Positions 6,709 through 14,390 are shown, numbered from the stretch's first letter. The stretch: 36,545 nt of DNA from an uncultured Eubacteriales bacterium (GCA_949289445.1 CASEOD010000104.1:1-36545), one strand, 5' to 3'. Notes: generated by a model not told the origin, from the sequence alone. Translations and numbers: made by a program.

Positions 6709-7650
6709 ATGCTGAGTAATTTTATTGTTTCTCTGGAAGCTGTGCTGCCTATGTTTATTCTCATGGTCATCGGCTTTGCAGTCAAAGAGAAAAAGCTGAT
6801 GGAGCCGGAAGAGATAAAAAAGATGAATCACATGGTCTTTGTGGTGTTTTTTCCTCTTCTGATGTTTCATAACCTGTATGGCGCGGATATTTCGGATTCC
6901 TTTAACATCAGACTGATTGCCTTCGGTGTGACATCGGTTCTTTTGATTTTTGCTTTGTCCGTTGCCGTTGTGATGGCAGTGGAAAAAAACCGGAGGAGCA
7001 GGGGCGCCATGATTCAGGGCCTGTTTCGAAGCAATTTTGTCATTATGGGCATTCCTGTGGTGTCTAATCTGTTTGGAAAAGGAAACATCGGGGTAACTGC
7101 CATGATGGTGGCAGTAATTGTGCCTCTGTACAATGTGCTTGCAGTAGTTACACTGGAAGTCTTTCGGGGAGAAAGACCGCAGATGGGGCATGTAATGAAG
7201 AAGATTCTGACCAACCCCCTGATCCTGGGAGCAGTGGCGGGACTTGTTACCGCTGTGTTCGGTATAAAACTGCCTGATGTACTGGAAACGGCGGCAGAGG
7301 AAATGGCTGCGGTGGCAACGCCGCTGGCACTGGTGATTCTGGGAGCTTCTATTGATTTCAAAAGTATCGGAAAAAGCAGCAGACAGCTTTTGATGGTAGT
7401 GACAGGGAGACTGATTGTGATTCCTGCCGCAGGACTTTTTACGGCTGCGGCCTTAGGATTCCGTGATGTGGAATTTGTGACGCTTATTGCCATGTTTTCT
7501 GCACCTACGGCAGTGTCGTCTTTTACCATGGCCGAATCCATGGACAGTGACGGTCAGCTGGCAGGCAGCATTGTCATCTTTACCACAGCCTTTGCCTGCT
7601 TTACCATGTTTTTATGGATATTCCTGTTTAAGAATCTGGGAATATGTTAA
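6709..7650 (+). CDS. AEC family transporter (auxin efflux carrier type)
   Basis: 313 residues with about ten hydrophobic segments in the 5+5 arrangement of the AEC family. Typical features are MVIGFAVKEKKLM after the first segment, RSNFVIMGIPVVSNLFG, LTNPLILGAVAGL, ALVILGASI and TLIAMFSAPTAVSSFTMAESM. Bacterial AEC carriers export or exchange organic acids such as malate; the substrate cannot be told. AAGGGGG lies before the ATG. It sits between a ferredoxin-like protein and an Fe-S carrier ATPase in one apparent operon. A second AEC gene lies at 13449-14390 on the other strand. Confidence 0.85.
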   Translation: MLSNFIVSLEAVLPMFILMVIGFAVKEKKLMEPEEIKKMNHMVFVVFFPLLMFHNLYGADISDSFNIRLIAFGVTSVLLIFALSVAVVMAVEKNRRSRGAMIQGLFRSNFVIMGIPVVSNLFGKGNIGVTAMMVAVIVPLYNVLAVVTLEVFRGERPQMGHVMKKILTNPLILGAVAGLVTAVFGIKLPDVLETAAEEMAAVATPLALVILGASIDFKSIGKSSRQLLMVVTGRLIVIPAAGLFTAAALGFRDVEFVTLIAMFSAPTAVSSFTMAESMDSDGQLAGSIVIFTTAFACFTMFLWIFLFKNLGIC

Positions 7651-7685
7651 TATATCAAGTATATGAATATAAGGAGTGTAGAACA

Positions 7686-8504
7686 ATGAGTGACTGTAAT
7701 CATGATTGCGGAAGCTGCAGCGCAAGCTGCACGGAAAGACAAGAAGATCCGGGAATAAAGAAAGCACCGATGAATCAGTTTTCTGATGTCAGAAGGGTAA
7801 TCGGAATTGTCAGCGGAAAGGGAGGCGTGGGAAAGTCTTCTGTCACCTCCATGCTGGCTACGGCATTGAGAAAACAGGGAAAGAATGTTGCTGTGCTGGA
7901 TGCTGATATTACAGGTCCGTCCATCCCGAAGGCCTTCGGACTTTCTGACAAGGCTATGGGCAACGACGAGATGCTGCTTCCGTCTGTGACAAAGAGCGGT
8001 ATCAGAACAATGTCCATCAATCTGCTTCTGGAGAATGAAACCGACCCTGTGGTATGGAGAGGCCCGATTCTGGGAGGAGTCATCGAACAGTTCTGGAGTG
8101 ATGTTGCCTGGGGTGATATAGATGTGATGCTGGTGGATATGCCGCCGGGAACAGGTGATGTGGCGCTCACCGTATATCAGAGTCTGCCTGTAGACGGTAT
8201 TATTATCGTCACATCTCCGCAGGAACTTGTGGCCATGATTGTGGAAAAAGCTGTAAAGATGGCGGAGCTGATGGAAATTCCGGTACTGGGAATTGTAGAA
8301 AACATGTCATATTTCAGATGTCCTGACTGTGGACAGAATCACAATATCTTCGGGGAAAGTCACATTGAAGAGATTGCCGCGAAATACGGTGTGCCGAATG
8401 TGGCGAAGCTGCCTCTCGACAGCCGGGTTGCAAAGGCCTGTGATGAGGGAACCATCGAGGAAATTGAAAACGAAGAGATGAACAGACTGGCTGCAGAGCT
8501 GTAA
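7686..8504 (+). CDS. Mrp/NBP35 family Fe-S cluster carrier ATPase
   Basis: 272 residues. The deviant Walker A motif GKGGVGKSS is at 44-52, followed by LDADITGPS (71-79), the conserved DMPPGTGD (151-158) and a C-terminal CPDC at 212-215 that binds a bridging [4Fe-4S] cluster. The N-terminus has an extra cysteine-rich segment MSDCNHDCGSCSASC, as in many clostridial Mrp proteins. The enzyme assembles or delivers Fe-S clusters to apoproteins in the cytoplasm. The ATG at 7686 has AAGGAGTG upstream; a longer frame from 7644 overlaps the AEC gene and has no better site. The structured element at 8511 follows the stop by only a few bases. Confidence 0.93.
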   Translation: MSDCNHDCGSCSASCTERQEDPGIKKAPMNQFSDVRRVIGIVSGKGGVGKSSVTSMLATALRKQGKNVAVLDADITGPSIPKAFGLSDKAMGNDEMLLPSVTKSGIRTMSINLLLENETDPVVWRGPILGGVIEQFWSDVAWGDIDVMLVDMPPGTGDVALTVYQSLPVDGIIIVTSPQELVAMIVEKAVKMAELMEIPVLGIVENMSYFRCPDCGQNHNIFGESHIEEIAAKYGVPNVAKLPLDSRVAKACDEGTIEEIENEEMNRLAAEL

Positions 8505-8510
8505 AAAAAG

Positions 8511-8602
8511 AAAATCCCAAATCGGGTATCGCAATTTGCGGACACAGGGCTGACCTTGTGTCTGTGGCAAAAGTGATACGCCGGTTTGGGATTTTTTGTT
8601 TA
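8511..8602 (+). terminator. Structured 3'-UTR/terminator element, copy 2
   Basis: AAAATCCCAAA (8511-8521) pairs with TTTGGGATTTT (8585-8595), followed by a T-rich run. Inside are CGG+GTATC (8523-8530) with GATAC+CCG (8575-8583, one bulge) and GACACAGG (8541-8548) with CC-TTGTGTC (8554-8562, one bulge). It lies between the convergent Mrp and DtxR-type genes and may stop both. Core sequence blocks are shared with the element at 482-554 in the same orientation relative to the upstream coding gene. Confidence 0.7.
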
Positions 8603-8998
8603 TTTTTCTGCGGGTTCTTCTTCCTGCTCTTCTTTGCCTGAAAGATACCATTTTTTGATGGCGGCAAAACTGTCATCACTGATACAATGCTCAATACGGC
8701 AGGAATCCTCATAGGCGGTCTTTTCATCGACCCCTAAAGACATGAGGGCACGGGCGATGATATTGTGTTTTTCATAGGTTTTCTCGGCTATAAAAAGCCC
8801 CTGCTTGGTCAGCTCAATCTGGCCGTCCTCGTCTACTGTAACGAAACCGTTTTCGCGGAATTTCTTCATGGCGACACTGACTGTCGGTTTGGAAAATCCC
8901 AGATGGTTGACAATGTCAATGGCGCGTACAGAACCGTTGGCCTTTTTCAGCACATAAATGGTTTCAAAGTAGTCTTCTGCTGACTGTCGGATTTGCAT
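8600..8998 (-). CDS. DtxR/MntR family metal-dependent repressor, probably iron-responsive
   Basis: 132 residues from ATG 8998, which has AAAGGGG 8 nt upstream; the ATG at 9016 has none. The N-terminal winged helix is clear (SVRAIDIVNHLGFSKPTVSVAMKKFRENG), followed by the dimer/metal domain YEKHNIIARALMSLGVDEKTAYEDSCRIEHCISDDS. Against MntR the metal ligands line up as Asp and Glu in AEDYFETIY, His in EKHN, and Cys, Glu, His in CRIEH. Cys at the first of these last three is the DtxR/IdeR state; MntR has Glu. So the site is mixed, and iron sensing is plausible given the divergent feo operon. No SH3-like third domain is present. It shares its promoter region with the feo operon. Confidence 0.88.
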   Translation of the reverse strand: MQIRQSAEDYFETIYVLKKANGSVRAIDIVNHLGFSKPTVSVAMKKFRENGFVTVDEDGQIELTKQGLFIAEKTYEKHNIIARALMSLGVDEKTAYEDSCRIEHCISDDSFAAIKKWYLSGKEEQEEEPAEK

Positions 8999-9033
8999 TG
9001 CTCCTGCCCCTTTCATTTTTGAATTATGGATTT

Positions 9034-9062
9034 ATCTTACCATAAAAAATGGGTATTGACAA
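9034..9062 (-). promoter_or_regulatory. Promoter of the DtxR-type gene
   Basis: Minus strand TTGTCA (9062-9057), 17-nt spacer, TAAGAT (9039-9034). Its -35 shares bases with the -35 of the divergent feo promoter, so the two promoters overlap back to back. Confidence 0.6.
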
Positions 9063-9084
9063 GGAAGTTAGTTTGTGCTAACCT
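9056..9084 (+). promoter_or_regulatory. Promoter of the feo operon
   Basis: Perfect TTGACA (9056-9061), 17-nt spacer, TAACCT (9079-9084). The first GTTAG palindrome (9067-9082) covers the spacer and part of the -10, so a bound repressor would block polymerase. Confidence 0.55.
9067..9082. promoter_or_regulatory. Metal-repressor operator, site 1
   Basis: GTTAGTTTGTGCTAAC, an inverted repeat GTTAG-N6-CTAAC overlapping the feo promoter. DtxR-family operators are palindromes with TTAG/CTAA half-sites. Confidence 0.65.
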
Positions 9085-9099
9085 ATGTTCGTGGAAAAA

Positions 9100-9115
9100 G
9101 TTAGTACGAACTAAC
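9100..9115. promoter_or_regulatory. Metal-repressor operator, site 2
   Basis: GTTAGTACGAACTAAC, the same GTTAG-N6-CTAAC palindrome, centred 33 bp (about three helical turns) from site 1, between the promoter and the ribosome binding site of the DUF2325 gene. Confidence 0.65.
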
Positions 9116-9135
9116 CTGAAAGGAGGCATGCCGAA

Positions 9136-9432
9136 ATGAGTGTGGTGATTATCGGCGGGAATGAGAGAATGAAGCGCCAGTATGAAGAAATCTGTGAGAA
9201 TTACGGATGTACAGCCAAGGTGTACACCAAAGAAAAAGGGGCTATCAAGAGGAAAATCGGTACGCCTGACCTTTTGATCTGTTTTACAACAACCGTATCC
9301 CATAAAATGGTCAATGTGGCCAAACAGGAATCAAAGCGCGGCGGGTTCCCCATTGAACACTGTCACAGCAGTAGCGGGTCAGCTCTGGCAGAGGTGCTGA
9401 AAAAGAGAGGACTCGTTTTATTTGGAGAATAA
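9136..9432 (+). CDS. DUF2325 domain protein
   Basis: 98 residues. The N-terminus MSVVIIGGNERMKRQYEEICENYGC and the segment GTPDLLICFTTTVSHKMVNVAKQESKRGG match the short DUF2325 family, which has a Rossmann-like start (VVIIGG) and no established activity. It ends in LVLFGE. AAAGGAGG lies about 10 nt before the ATG. As first gene of the operator-controlled feo operon it may serve iron handling or sensing, but this is inference from context. A third operator copy directly follows its stop. Confidence 0.8.
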   Translation: MSVVIIGGNERMKRQYEEICENYGCTAKVYTKEKGAIKRKIGTPDLLICFTTTVSHKMVNVAKQESKRGGFPIEHCHSSSGSALAEVLKKRGLVLFGE

Positions 9433-9448
9433 GTTAGCTTGCACTAAT
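9433..9448. promoter_or_regulatory. Metal-repressor operator, site 3 (internal)
   Basis: GTTAGCTTGCACTAAT, one mismatch from the other two palindromes, starting at the stop codon of the DUF2325 gene and 44 bp before feoA. A weak promoter (TTGGAG 9422-9427, 17 nt, TAATCA 9445-9450) could span it, giving a separately controlled feoA-feoB transcript. Confidence 0.55.
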
Positions 9449-9491
9449 CAAATGATCGGAGTCAGGAAAGTTTTTTATCGGGAGGAAATGC

Positions 9492-9704
9492 ATGATGCCT
9501 TTAACTATGGCAAATTCCGGTGAGACAGTCACCGTAAAGAAAATAACAGGAAAACCGGAGATACGTCAGCATATGGCGGAAATGGGCTTTGTAGTGGATG
9601 AGCCGGTGACTGTTATCAGCCGGATCGGCGGAAATCTGATTGTCCGGGTCAAGGACAGTCGTGTGGCAATCGGGAAAGATATGGCTTCAAAAGTCATGTT
9701 TTAA
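9492..9704 (+). CDS. feoA: FeoA family protein (first copy)
   Basis: 70 residues with the small SH3-like FeoA layout: SGETVTVKKITGKPEIRQHMAEMGFVVDEPVTVISRIGGNLIVRVKDSRVAIGKDMASKVMF. FeoA is a cytoplasmic accessory of the FeoB iron transporter. GGGAGG precedes the tandem ATGATG; either ATG could be used. A second FeoA gene follows after 27 nt. The two copies have diverged well, so this is an old or functional duplication. Confidence 0.9.
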   Translation: MMPLTMANSGETVTVKKITGKPEIRQHMAEMGFVVDEPVTVISRIGGNLIVRVKDSRVAIGKDMASKVMF

Positions 9705-9731
9705 AATAGTTTTACAAGCTGGAGGTAAGAA

Positions 9732-9953
9732 ATGAGCACACTGAAAGATGTGAAAGTCGGCGAAACTGTGACAGTAGCCCGACTTAACGGCAGCGGACCC
9801 GTCAAACGAAGAATCATGGATATGGGTCTGACAAAAGGCGTGGAGGTTTACGTGCGGAAAGTGGCGCCACTTGGAGATCCGATGGAACTGACCGTGCGCG
9901 GGTATGAACTCAGTATCCGAAAAGCCGACGCAGAAATGATAGAAGTCAAGTAA
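9732..9953 (+). CDS. feoA: FeoA family protein (second copy)
   Basis: 73 residues: VGETVTVARLNGSGPVKRRIMDMGLTKGVEVYVRKVAPLGDPMELTVRGYELSIRKADAEMIEV. The MGLTKG and GDP-hydrophobic-RGYELSIRK motifs are the classical FeoA pattern, closer to standard FeoA than the first copy. GGAGGTAAGAA precedes the ATG. It ends 16 nt before feoB, and AAGGAGGAAAG in the gap serves feoB. Confidence 0.93.
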   Translation: MSTLKDVKVGETVTVARLNGSGPVKRRIMDMGLTKGVEVYVRKVAPLGDPMELTVRGYELSIRKADAEMIEVK

Positions 9954-9969
9954 GGAGGAAAGAGAAAGA

Positions 9970-12147
9970 ATGGAATACAAGATAGCGCTTGCCGGTAACC
10001 CTAACAGCGGAAAAACCACGTTGTTCAACGCTTTGACCGGCAGTTCCCAGTATGTGGGCAACTGGCCGGGGGTAACTGTTGAAAAGAAAGACGGAAAACT
10101 GAAAAGACACAAAGATGTCATCATCCAGGATTTGCCGGGAATTTATTCTCTGTCACCTTATACTCTGGAAGAGGTAGTCTCCAGGCGGTATCTGGTAAAT
10201 GAAAAGCCGGATGCAATCCTCAATATTATTGACGGCACAAACATTGAGAGAAATCTGTATTTGACGACACAGCTCATTGAACTGGGCATTCCAGTGCTGG
10301 TCTGCGTCAATATGATGGATCTGGTTCGCAAGAACGGGGATCGTCTGGATTTGAAAAAACTTGCTCAGGAACTGGGCTGCCCGGTAGTTCCCATCAGTGC
10401 GCTGAAAGGGGAAGGCTGTATTGAGGCGGCTGAACAGGCTCTTGAAATTGCAAAGACCCGCAGAACCGGAGATATGCCCCATGTGTTTACGGGAAGTGTG
10501 GAACACGCTGTCGCCCATATAGAAGAGTCTGTTGAAGACAAGGTGGACAGAGATTTTCTGCGATGGTATGCCATCAAAATCTTTGAGCGGGACGAAGAAG
10601 TGATGAAGGAACTGAAGCTGAATCAGGAACTGCTCAGTCATATCGACGGGCATATTGCCGACTGTGAAAAGGAACTGGACGATGAAGCAGAAAGCATTAT
10701 TACCAATCAGAGATATACCTATATCAGCAGAATTGTAGACGGGGCGGTGGAAAAGAAACACAGAAGAGACAATCTGACTGTTTCCGACAAAATTGACCGT
10801 TTTGTAACCAACAGAATTCTGGCATTGCCGATTTTTGCACTGATCATGTATGCAGTCTATTACATTGCTATGGTAACAGTGGGTGCGGCGGCTACAGACT
10901 GGACTAACGATATTCTTTTCGGAGAAGTGGTTCCTCCTGCCATTTCTGGTTTTCTGGAATCCATCGGCTGTGCCGGCTGGCTGCAGGGCCTGATTGTGGA
11001 CGGCATGATTGCAGGTGTAGGTGCCGTGCTGGGATTTGTACCTCAGATGCTGGTGCTGTTCCTGCTTCTTGCCTTCCTGGAAAGCTGCGGCTATATGGCC
11101 AGAATCGCTTTCATCATGGACAGAATTTTTCGCAGGTTCGGCCTTTCCGGAAAATCCTTTATCCCTATGCTGGTGGGGGTAGGATGTGGCGTGCCGGGTG
11201 TGATGGCATCCAGAACCATTGAAAATGACAGAGACAGAAAGATGACTGTCATGACCACCACTTTTATTCCCTGCGGCGCGAAAATGCCTATTGTTGCCCT
11301 TATTGCAGGGGCTCTGTTCGGCGGCAGCGCATGGGTGGCAACCAGCGCCTATTTTGTCGGAGTGGCAGCAATTGTCATTTCAGGAATCATACTGAAAAAG
11401 ACAAAGATGTTTGCCGGTGAACCGGCTCCCTTTGTCATGGAGCTGCCGGCTTATCACCTGCCGACTGTGGGCACTGTGCTGAGAAGTATGTGGGAAAGAG
11501 GCTGGTCTTTCATCAAGAGAGCGGGCACCATCATTCTGTTGTCCACTATCGTGATCTGGTTCCTGTCCAACTTCAGTGTAGAGGGCGGTTTCCACATGAT
11601 TGACGATGTACTGGATCAGGACACGACACTGCTGGCTGATTTAGGGTCTCTCCTTGCCTGGATTTTTATTCCTCTCGGTTTCGGCACATGGAAATCTGCA
11701 GTGGCGGCAGTGAGCGGTCTTGTGGCTAAAGAAAACGTGGTGGGAACCTTCGGTGTATTATACGGGTTTGCGGAGGTTGCAGAAGACGGCGCAGAATACT
11801 GGAGCAATCTTGCGGCAGACTTTACCCCTGCGGCAGCGTATGCATTTCTGGTGTTCAACCTGCTGTGCGCACCTTGTTTTGCAGCGATGGGCGCAATCAA
11901 ACGAGAGATGAACAACCGCAGATGGTTCTGGTTTGCAATCGGCTATCAGTGCGCTTTTGCTTACCTGATCTCAATGTGTGTATATCAGTTCTGGACATTG
12001 TTTGCAGGCGGAGGCTTTGGGATAGGAACAGTCGCTGCAGTTGTGGCCGCTGCTTTCATTGTTTACCTGATGGTTCGCCCTGCAGCAGAGGTGGCTGATA
12101 CTGATTATCTGAGCGCCGTATCCTATAAGAATAAGAAAACAGCCTGA
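9970..12147 (+). CDS. feoB: Ferrous iron transporter FeoB
   Basis: 725 residues. The N-terminal G domain has GNPNSGKT (9-16), DLPG (54-57), NMMD (114-117) and SAL (143-145). A helical spacer follows, then the membrane part from about 275 with several segments and the conserved Gate/core stretches (GFVPQMLVLFLLLAFLESCGYMAR; VGCGVPGVMASRTI; CGAKMPIVAL; SAVAAVSGLVAKENVVGTFGVLYG; CAPCFAAMGAIKREM). FeoB brings Fe2+ across the inner membrane under anoxic conditions. It is fully preserved. It is cotranscribed with two feoA genes and a FeoB-associated peptide and is probably shut off by the upstream DtxR-type repressor when iron is plentiful. Confidence 0.97.
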   Translation: MEYKIALAGNPNSGKTTLFNALTGSSQYVGNWPGVTVEKKDGKLKRHKDVIIQDLPGIYSLSPYTLEEVVSRRYLVNEKPDAILNIIDGTNIERNLYLTTQLIELGIPVLVCVNMMDLVRKNGDRLDLKKLAQELGCPVVPISALKGEGCIEAAEQALEIAKTRRTGDMPHVFTGSVEHAVAHIEESVEDKVDRDFLRWYAIKIFERDEEVMKELKLNQELLSHIDGHIADCEKELDDEAESIITNQRYTYISRIVDGAVEKKHRRDNLTVSDKIDRFVTNRILALPIFALIMYAVYYIAMVTVGAAATDWTNDILFGEVVPPAISGFLESIGCAGWLQGLIVDGMIAGVGAVLGFVPQMLVLFLLLAFLESCGYMARIAFIMDRIFRRFGLSGKSFIPMLVGVGCGVPGVMASRTIENDRDRKMTVMTTTFIPCGAKMPIVALIAGALFGGSAWVATSAYFVGVAAIVISGIILKKTKMFAGEPAPFVMELPAYHLPTVGTVLRSMWERGWSFIKRAGTIILLSTIVIWFLSNFSVEGGFHMIDDVLDQDTTLLADLGSLLAWIFIPLGFGTWKSAVAAVSGLVAKENVVGTFGVLYGFAEVAEDGAEYWSNLAADFTPAAAYAFLVFNLLCAPCFAAMGAIKREMNNRRWFWFAIGYQCAFAYLISMCVYQFWTLFAGGGFGIGTVAAVVAAAFIVYLMVRPAAEVADTDYLSAVSYKNKKTA

Positions 12148-12208
12148 TTGTTTTTTCAAAAGGTTTGGGGTATGATAGAGGTGCAGTCGGTTTTAGAGAG
12201 GTGATTTT

Positions 12209-12391
12209 ATGAATGCAGCAACAGTCATTGTGCTTATAGCTGTGATAATTCTGGCCGGCCTCGCTCTGAGGTCCATTATCAGGTCAAAGAAAAACGGAGG
12301 CGGCTGCAGCGGCTGCAGTGCCGGGGGAGGCTGCAGTCACTGCGGGACACAGCAGATTGAAGCGGCAGTAAGACAGAAAAAAAGTGACTGA
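12209..12391 (+). CDS. FeoB-associated Cys-rich membrane protein
   Basis: 60 residues: one N-terminal membrane helix (AATVIVLIAVIILAGLALRSII), a basic stop, then CSGCSAGGGCSHC. This matches the small FeoB-associated cysteine-rich proteins found directly after feoB in many Firmicutes; the cysteines may bind Fe2+ at the cytoplasmic mouth (inference). AGAGAGGTGATTTT precedes the ATG. It is 61 nt from feoB and is closed by a terminator. Confidence 0.88.
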   Translation: MNAATVIVLIAVIILAGLALRSIIRSKKNGGGCSGCSAGGGCSHCGTQQIEAAVRQKKSD

Positions 12392-12403
12392 TTATTTACA
12401 GAA

Positions 12404-12438
12404 GGTGCACACTGCAAAGACAGCGTGCATCTTTTTTT
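12404..12438 (+). terminator. Terminator of the feo operon
   Basis: GGTGCACACTG (12404-12414) pairs with CAGCGTGCATC (12421-12431, two G-U), followed by seven T. Confidence 0.85.
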
Positions 12439-12457
12439 GGAAAAATTGAAAAACGGT

Positions 12458-12487
12458 GTGACATCTGGGCATTCTGAAAGGTATAAT
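12458..12487 (+). promoter_or_regulatory. Promoter of the sigma-factor gene
   Basis: GTGACA (12458-12463), 18-nt spacer, TATAAT (12482-12487). This is a housekeeping-type promoter, so no evidence here for autoregulation by the ECF sigma. Confidence 0.55.
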
Positions 12488-12522
12488 AGTTGAAATGCAT
12501 TTTACGGGTAAAGGAGCAGAGT

Positions 12523-13002
12523 GTGAAGTTCAGAATTGAGGAAGCATTTGAAAAGTATAAAGACAACATCTTTGCCATAGGGTTCAACTATTTCAGAAAC
12601 TCCATGGACGCCGACGATATTGTACAGGAGACTTTTTACAGGCTGTATCGAAGGGGAGGAGAATTTGAAAATGAAAACCATCTCAGAAACTGGCTGATAC
12701 GGGTTGCTGTCAATGAATGCAAAAGAGTGACTCTCTCATCATGGTTCAGGAAGAAGGAAAGTCTTCAGGATTATGCGAAGACTCTAGTCTGGCATGATCC
12801 TGAAGAAAGTGAGGTGTTTCTCGCAGTCATGAGTCTTCCTGCAAAATACAGGCAGGTAATACATCTGTATTATTATGAAAATTACTCTACCGCTGAAATT
12901 GCAGAGATTCTTGGAATCAGCTCCACTGCAGTATCTACCCGTTTACTCCGCGGAAGGAAAAAGATGAAGGAAAAATTAACGGAGGTGTGGAAGGATGAAT
13001 AA
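12523..13002 (+). CDS. ECF-type sigma-70 family RNA polymerase sigma factor
   Basis: 159 residues from GTG 12523, with AAAGGAG six nt upstream; a longer TTG-initiated frame from 12490 would lack a site and begin inside the promoter. Region 2 is visible in NYFRNSMDADDIVQETFYRLYRR and NHLRNWLIRVAVNECKR; region 4 in LPAKYRQVIHLYYYENYSTAEIAEILGISSTAVSTRLLRGRKKMKEKL. There is no sigma-1.1 or sigma-3 domain, so it is an ECF sigma. The downstream gene overlaps by eight bases and codes for a membrane protein, the usual sigma/anti-sigma arrangement. Target genes are unknown. Confidence 0.9.
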   Translation: MKFRIEEAFEKYKDNIFAIGFNYFRNSMDADDIVQETFYRLYRRGGEFENENHLRNWLIRVAVNECKRVTLSSWFRKKESLQDYAKTLVWHDPEESEVFLAVMSLPAKYRQVIHLYYYENYSTAEIAEILGISSTAVSTRLLRGRKKMKEKLTEVWKDE

Positions 13003-13381
13003 CAGAGAATTGTATCAGAAATCTTTTTCAAGGCTTCATGCCTCCGGAGATCTGGACATGGAGGGAATTAAGATGAGAGAAAAGACAGGAATTAGATGCA
13101 GAAGGAGAATTCTGGTTGTTGCGGCGGTTCTGACAGTTTTGACGGCAATGACGGCAATGGCTTATGCTGTGACAGGAGGACAGGTGATCAGAGATATTAA
13201 AGTGTTCATCGGGGGGAGAGAGACGGATTCTGTGGTGGTACAGAGCGAGGACGGCAGGAGTTACCGCATAAATGTCAAAGAGAATGAGGACGGCTCGGTG
13301 TCTGCAGAGATCAGGGACGGAGAGAAAAACAGTGCAGAAACACAAGCTCCCGCGGTGATTGACATCGAAGAACAGAACTGA
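12995..13381 (+). CDS. Single-pass membrane protein, probable anti-sigma factor
   Basis: 128 residues. A short cytoplasmic N-terminus (about 1-37, MNNRELYQKSFSRLHASGDLDM...) is followed by a basic patch RCRRR, one membrane helix (ILVVAAVLTVLTAMTAMAYAV, about 39-59) and an extracytoplasmic part with GRETDSVVVQSEDGRSYRINV and acidic repeats. I do not recognise a named domain. Position, 8-bp overlap with the ECF sigma gene and topology argue for an anti-sigma that holds the sigma at the membrane. The cytoplasmic part is short and lacks an HxxxCxxC zinc motif, so it is not a ZAS-type anti-sigma. Confidence 0.7.
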   Translation: MNNRELYQKSFSRLHASGDLDMEGIKMREKTGIRCRRRILVVAAVLTVLTAMTAMAYAVTGGQVIRDIKVFIGGRETDSVVVQSEDGRSYRINVKENEDGSVSAEIRDGEKNSAETQAPAVIDIEEQN

Positions 13382-13448
13382 GCTGTGGTGAAGGAAAACA
13401 GGAACAGGAAACTGCCGGCGGGTAAGCCTGAAACGAAAATACGGATTT

Positions 13449-14390
13449 CTACAGATACCGGCTCATGAGAAAGACTGCTATGAACGGTAAAGTGCACAGT
13501 GAAAAGAGTGTGGTCAGAGCAACACCTTCTGCCATGAGAGCAGAATTTTTCTTTTCCCGGGCAGCCATGGCCACACTGACCACAGCGCAGGGGAAAGAGG
13601 CTGCAAAGATTAGGGTGACTTTACTTTCAGTCATGAGCGGAAGCCAGTTGACCGCAAGAAAGGTGAGCAGAGGCATTAGCAGAACATTGCAAAGACAGGC
13701 AATAATCAGCTTGGTGTTTTTCAGCATTTTTTTCAGATCACTTTCTGCCAGCTGAATTCCCACCACAATCATGGATACCGGAATGGTGGCGTTTGCAATG
13801 GTATCGAAAAAATCCAGGGCAGGTGAAGGGATACGGCAGCGGGTGACAAGAATGATCAGGCCGATGATCAGAGCATAAGTACAGTTGTTGAGCAGCGGGC
13901 GGAAAACATCTGCCGGGCTGCTCTTTTTTTTCTGTCCGTAATTCATCTGAATAATTGCCAGAAAGTAAAGATAGAAGTTAAGTATGATATTCTGTATTAC
14001 CATGAGAAAAAAATACTTGTCTCCAAAGATGGCTTTTGTAATGGGAAATCCCATAAAACCTGAGTTTACCGCAGTAATAATGACCATGAGGACTCCCTGA
14101 TCTTCAGAAGGTTCATAACGGAGCGCTTTGACGATGAAAAAAGCGGCTGCACCGCCTGCCACAAAGAACACCACAGAACCTGCAAGAATTTCTGCCACCT
14201 GTCTGATGGTATCTGAGGAAAGAGTCTGAGATGACATGGAACTGATAATGAGACATGGATTGGTAATGACCAGAATTAGATTGACCAGATACTTGTTGGA
14301 ATCCATGGGAAGAATATCCCTTTTATTTGCAATGTATCCGACGGCTGCCATGCAGAAGATGGAAACGATTTTTAAAAAGACTGTCAGCAT
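13449..14390 (-). CDS. AEC family transporter, second copy
   Basis: 313 residues, same length as the one at 6709 but clearly diverged. Features: MAAVGYIANKRDILP, LVNLILVITNPCLIISSM, GFMGFPITKAIFGDKYFFLMV, LLNNCTYALIIGLIILVTRC, TIPVSMIVVGIQLAESDLKK and ASFPCAVVSVAMAAREK. About ten membrane segments. Export or exchange of a small organic anion is likely from family knowledge. The ATG at 14390 has CAGGAGAT upstream. It is convergent to the sigma/anti-sigma pair (68 nt between stops, no clear terminator seen there). Confidence 0.85.
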   Translation of the reverse strand: MLTVFLKIVSIFCMAAVGYIANKRDILPMDSNKYLVNLILVITNPCLIISSMSSQTLSSDTIRQVAEILAGSVVFFVAGGAAAFFIVKALRYEPSEDQGVLMVIITAVNSGFMGFPITKAIFGDKYFFLMVIQNIILNFYLYFLAIIQMNYGQKKKSSPADVFRPLLNNCTYALIIGLIILVTRCRIPSPALDFFDTIANATIPVSMIVVGIQLAESDLKKMLKNTKLIIACLCNVLLMPLLTFLAVNWLPLMTESKVTLIFAASFPCAVVSVAMAAREKKNSALMAEGVALTTLFSLCTLPFIAVFLMSRYL

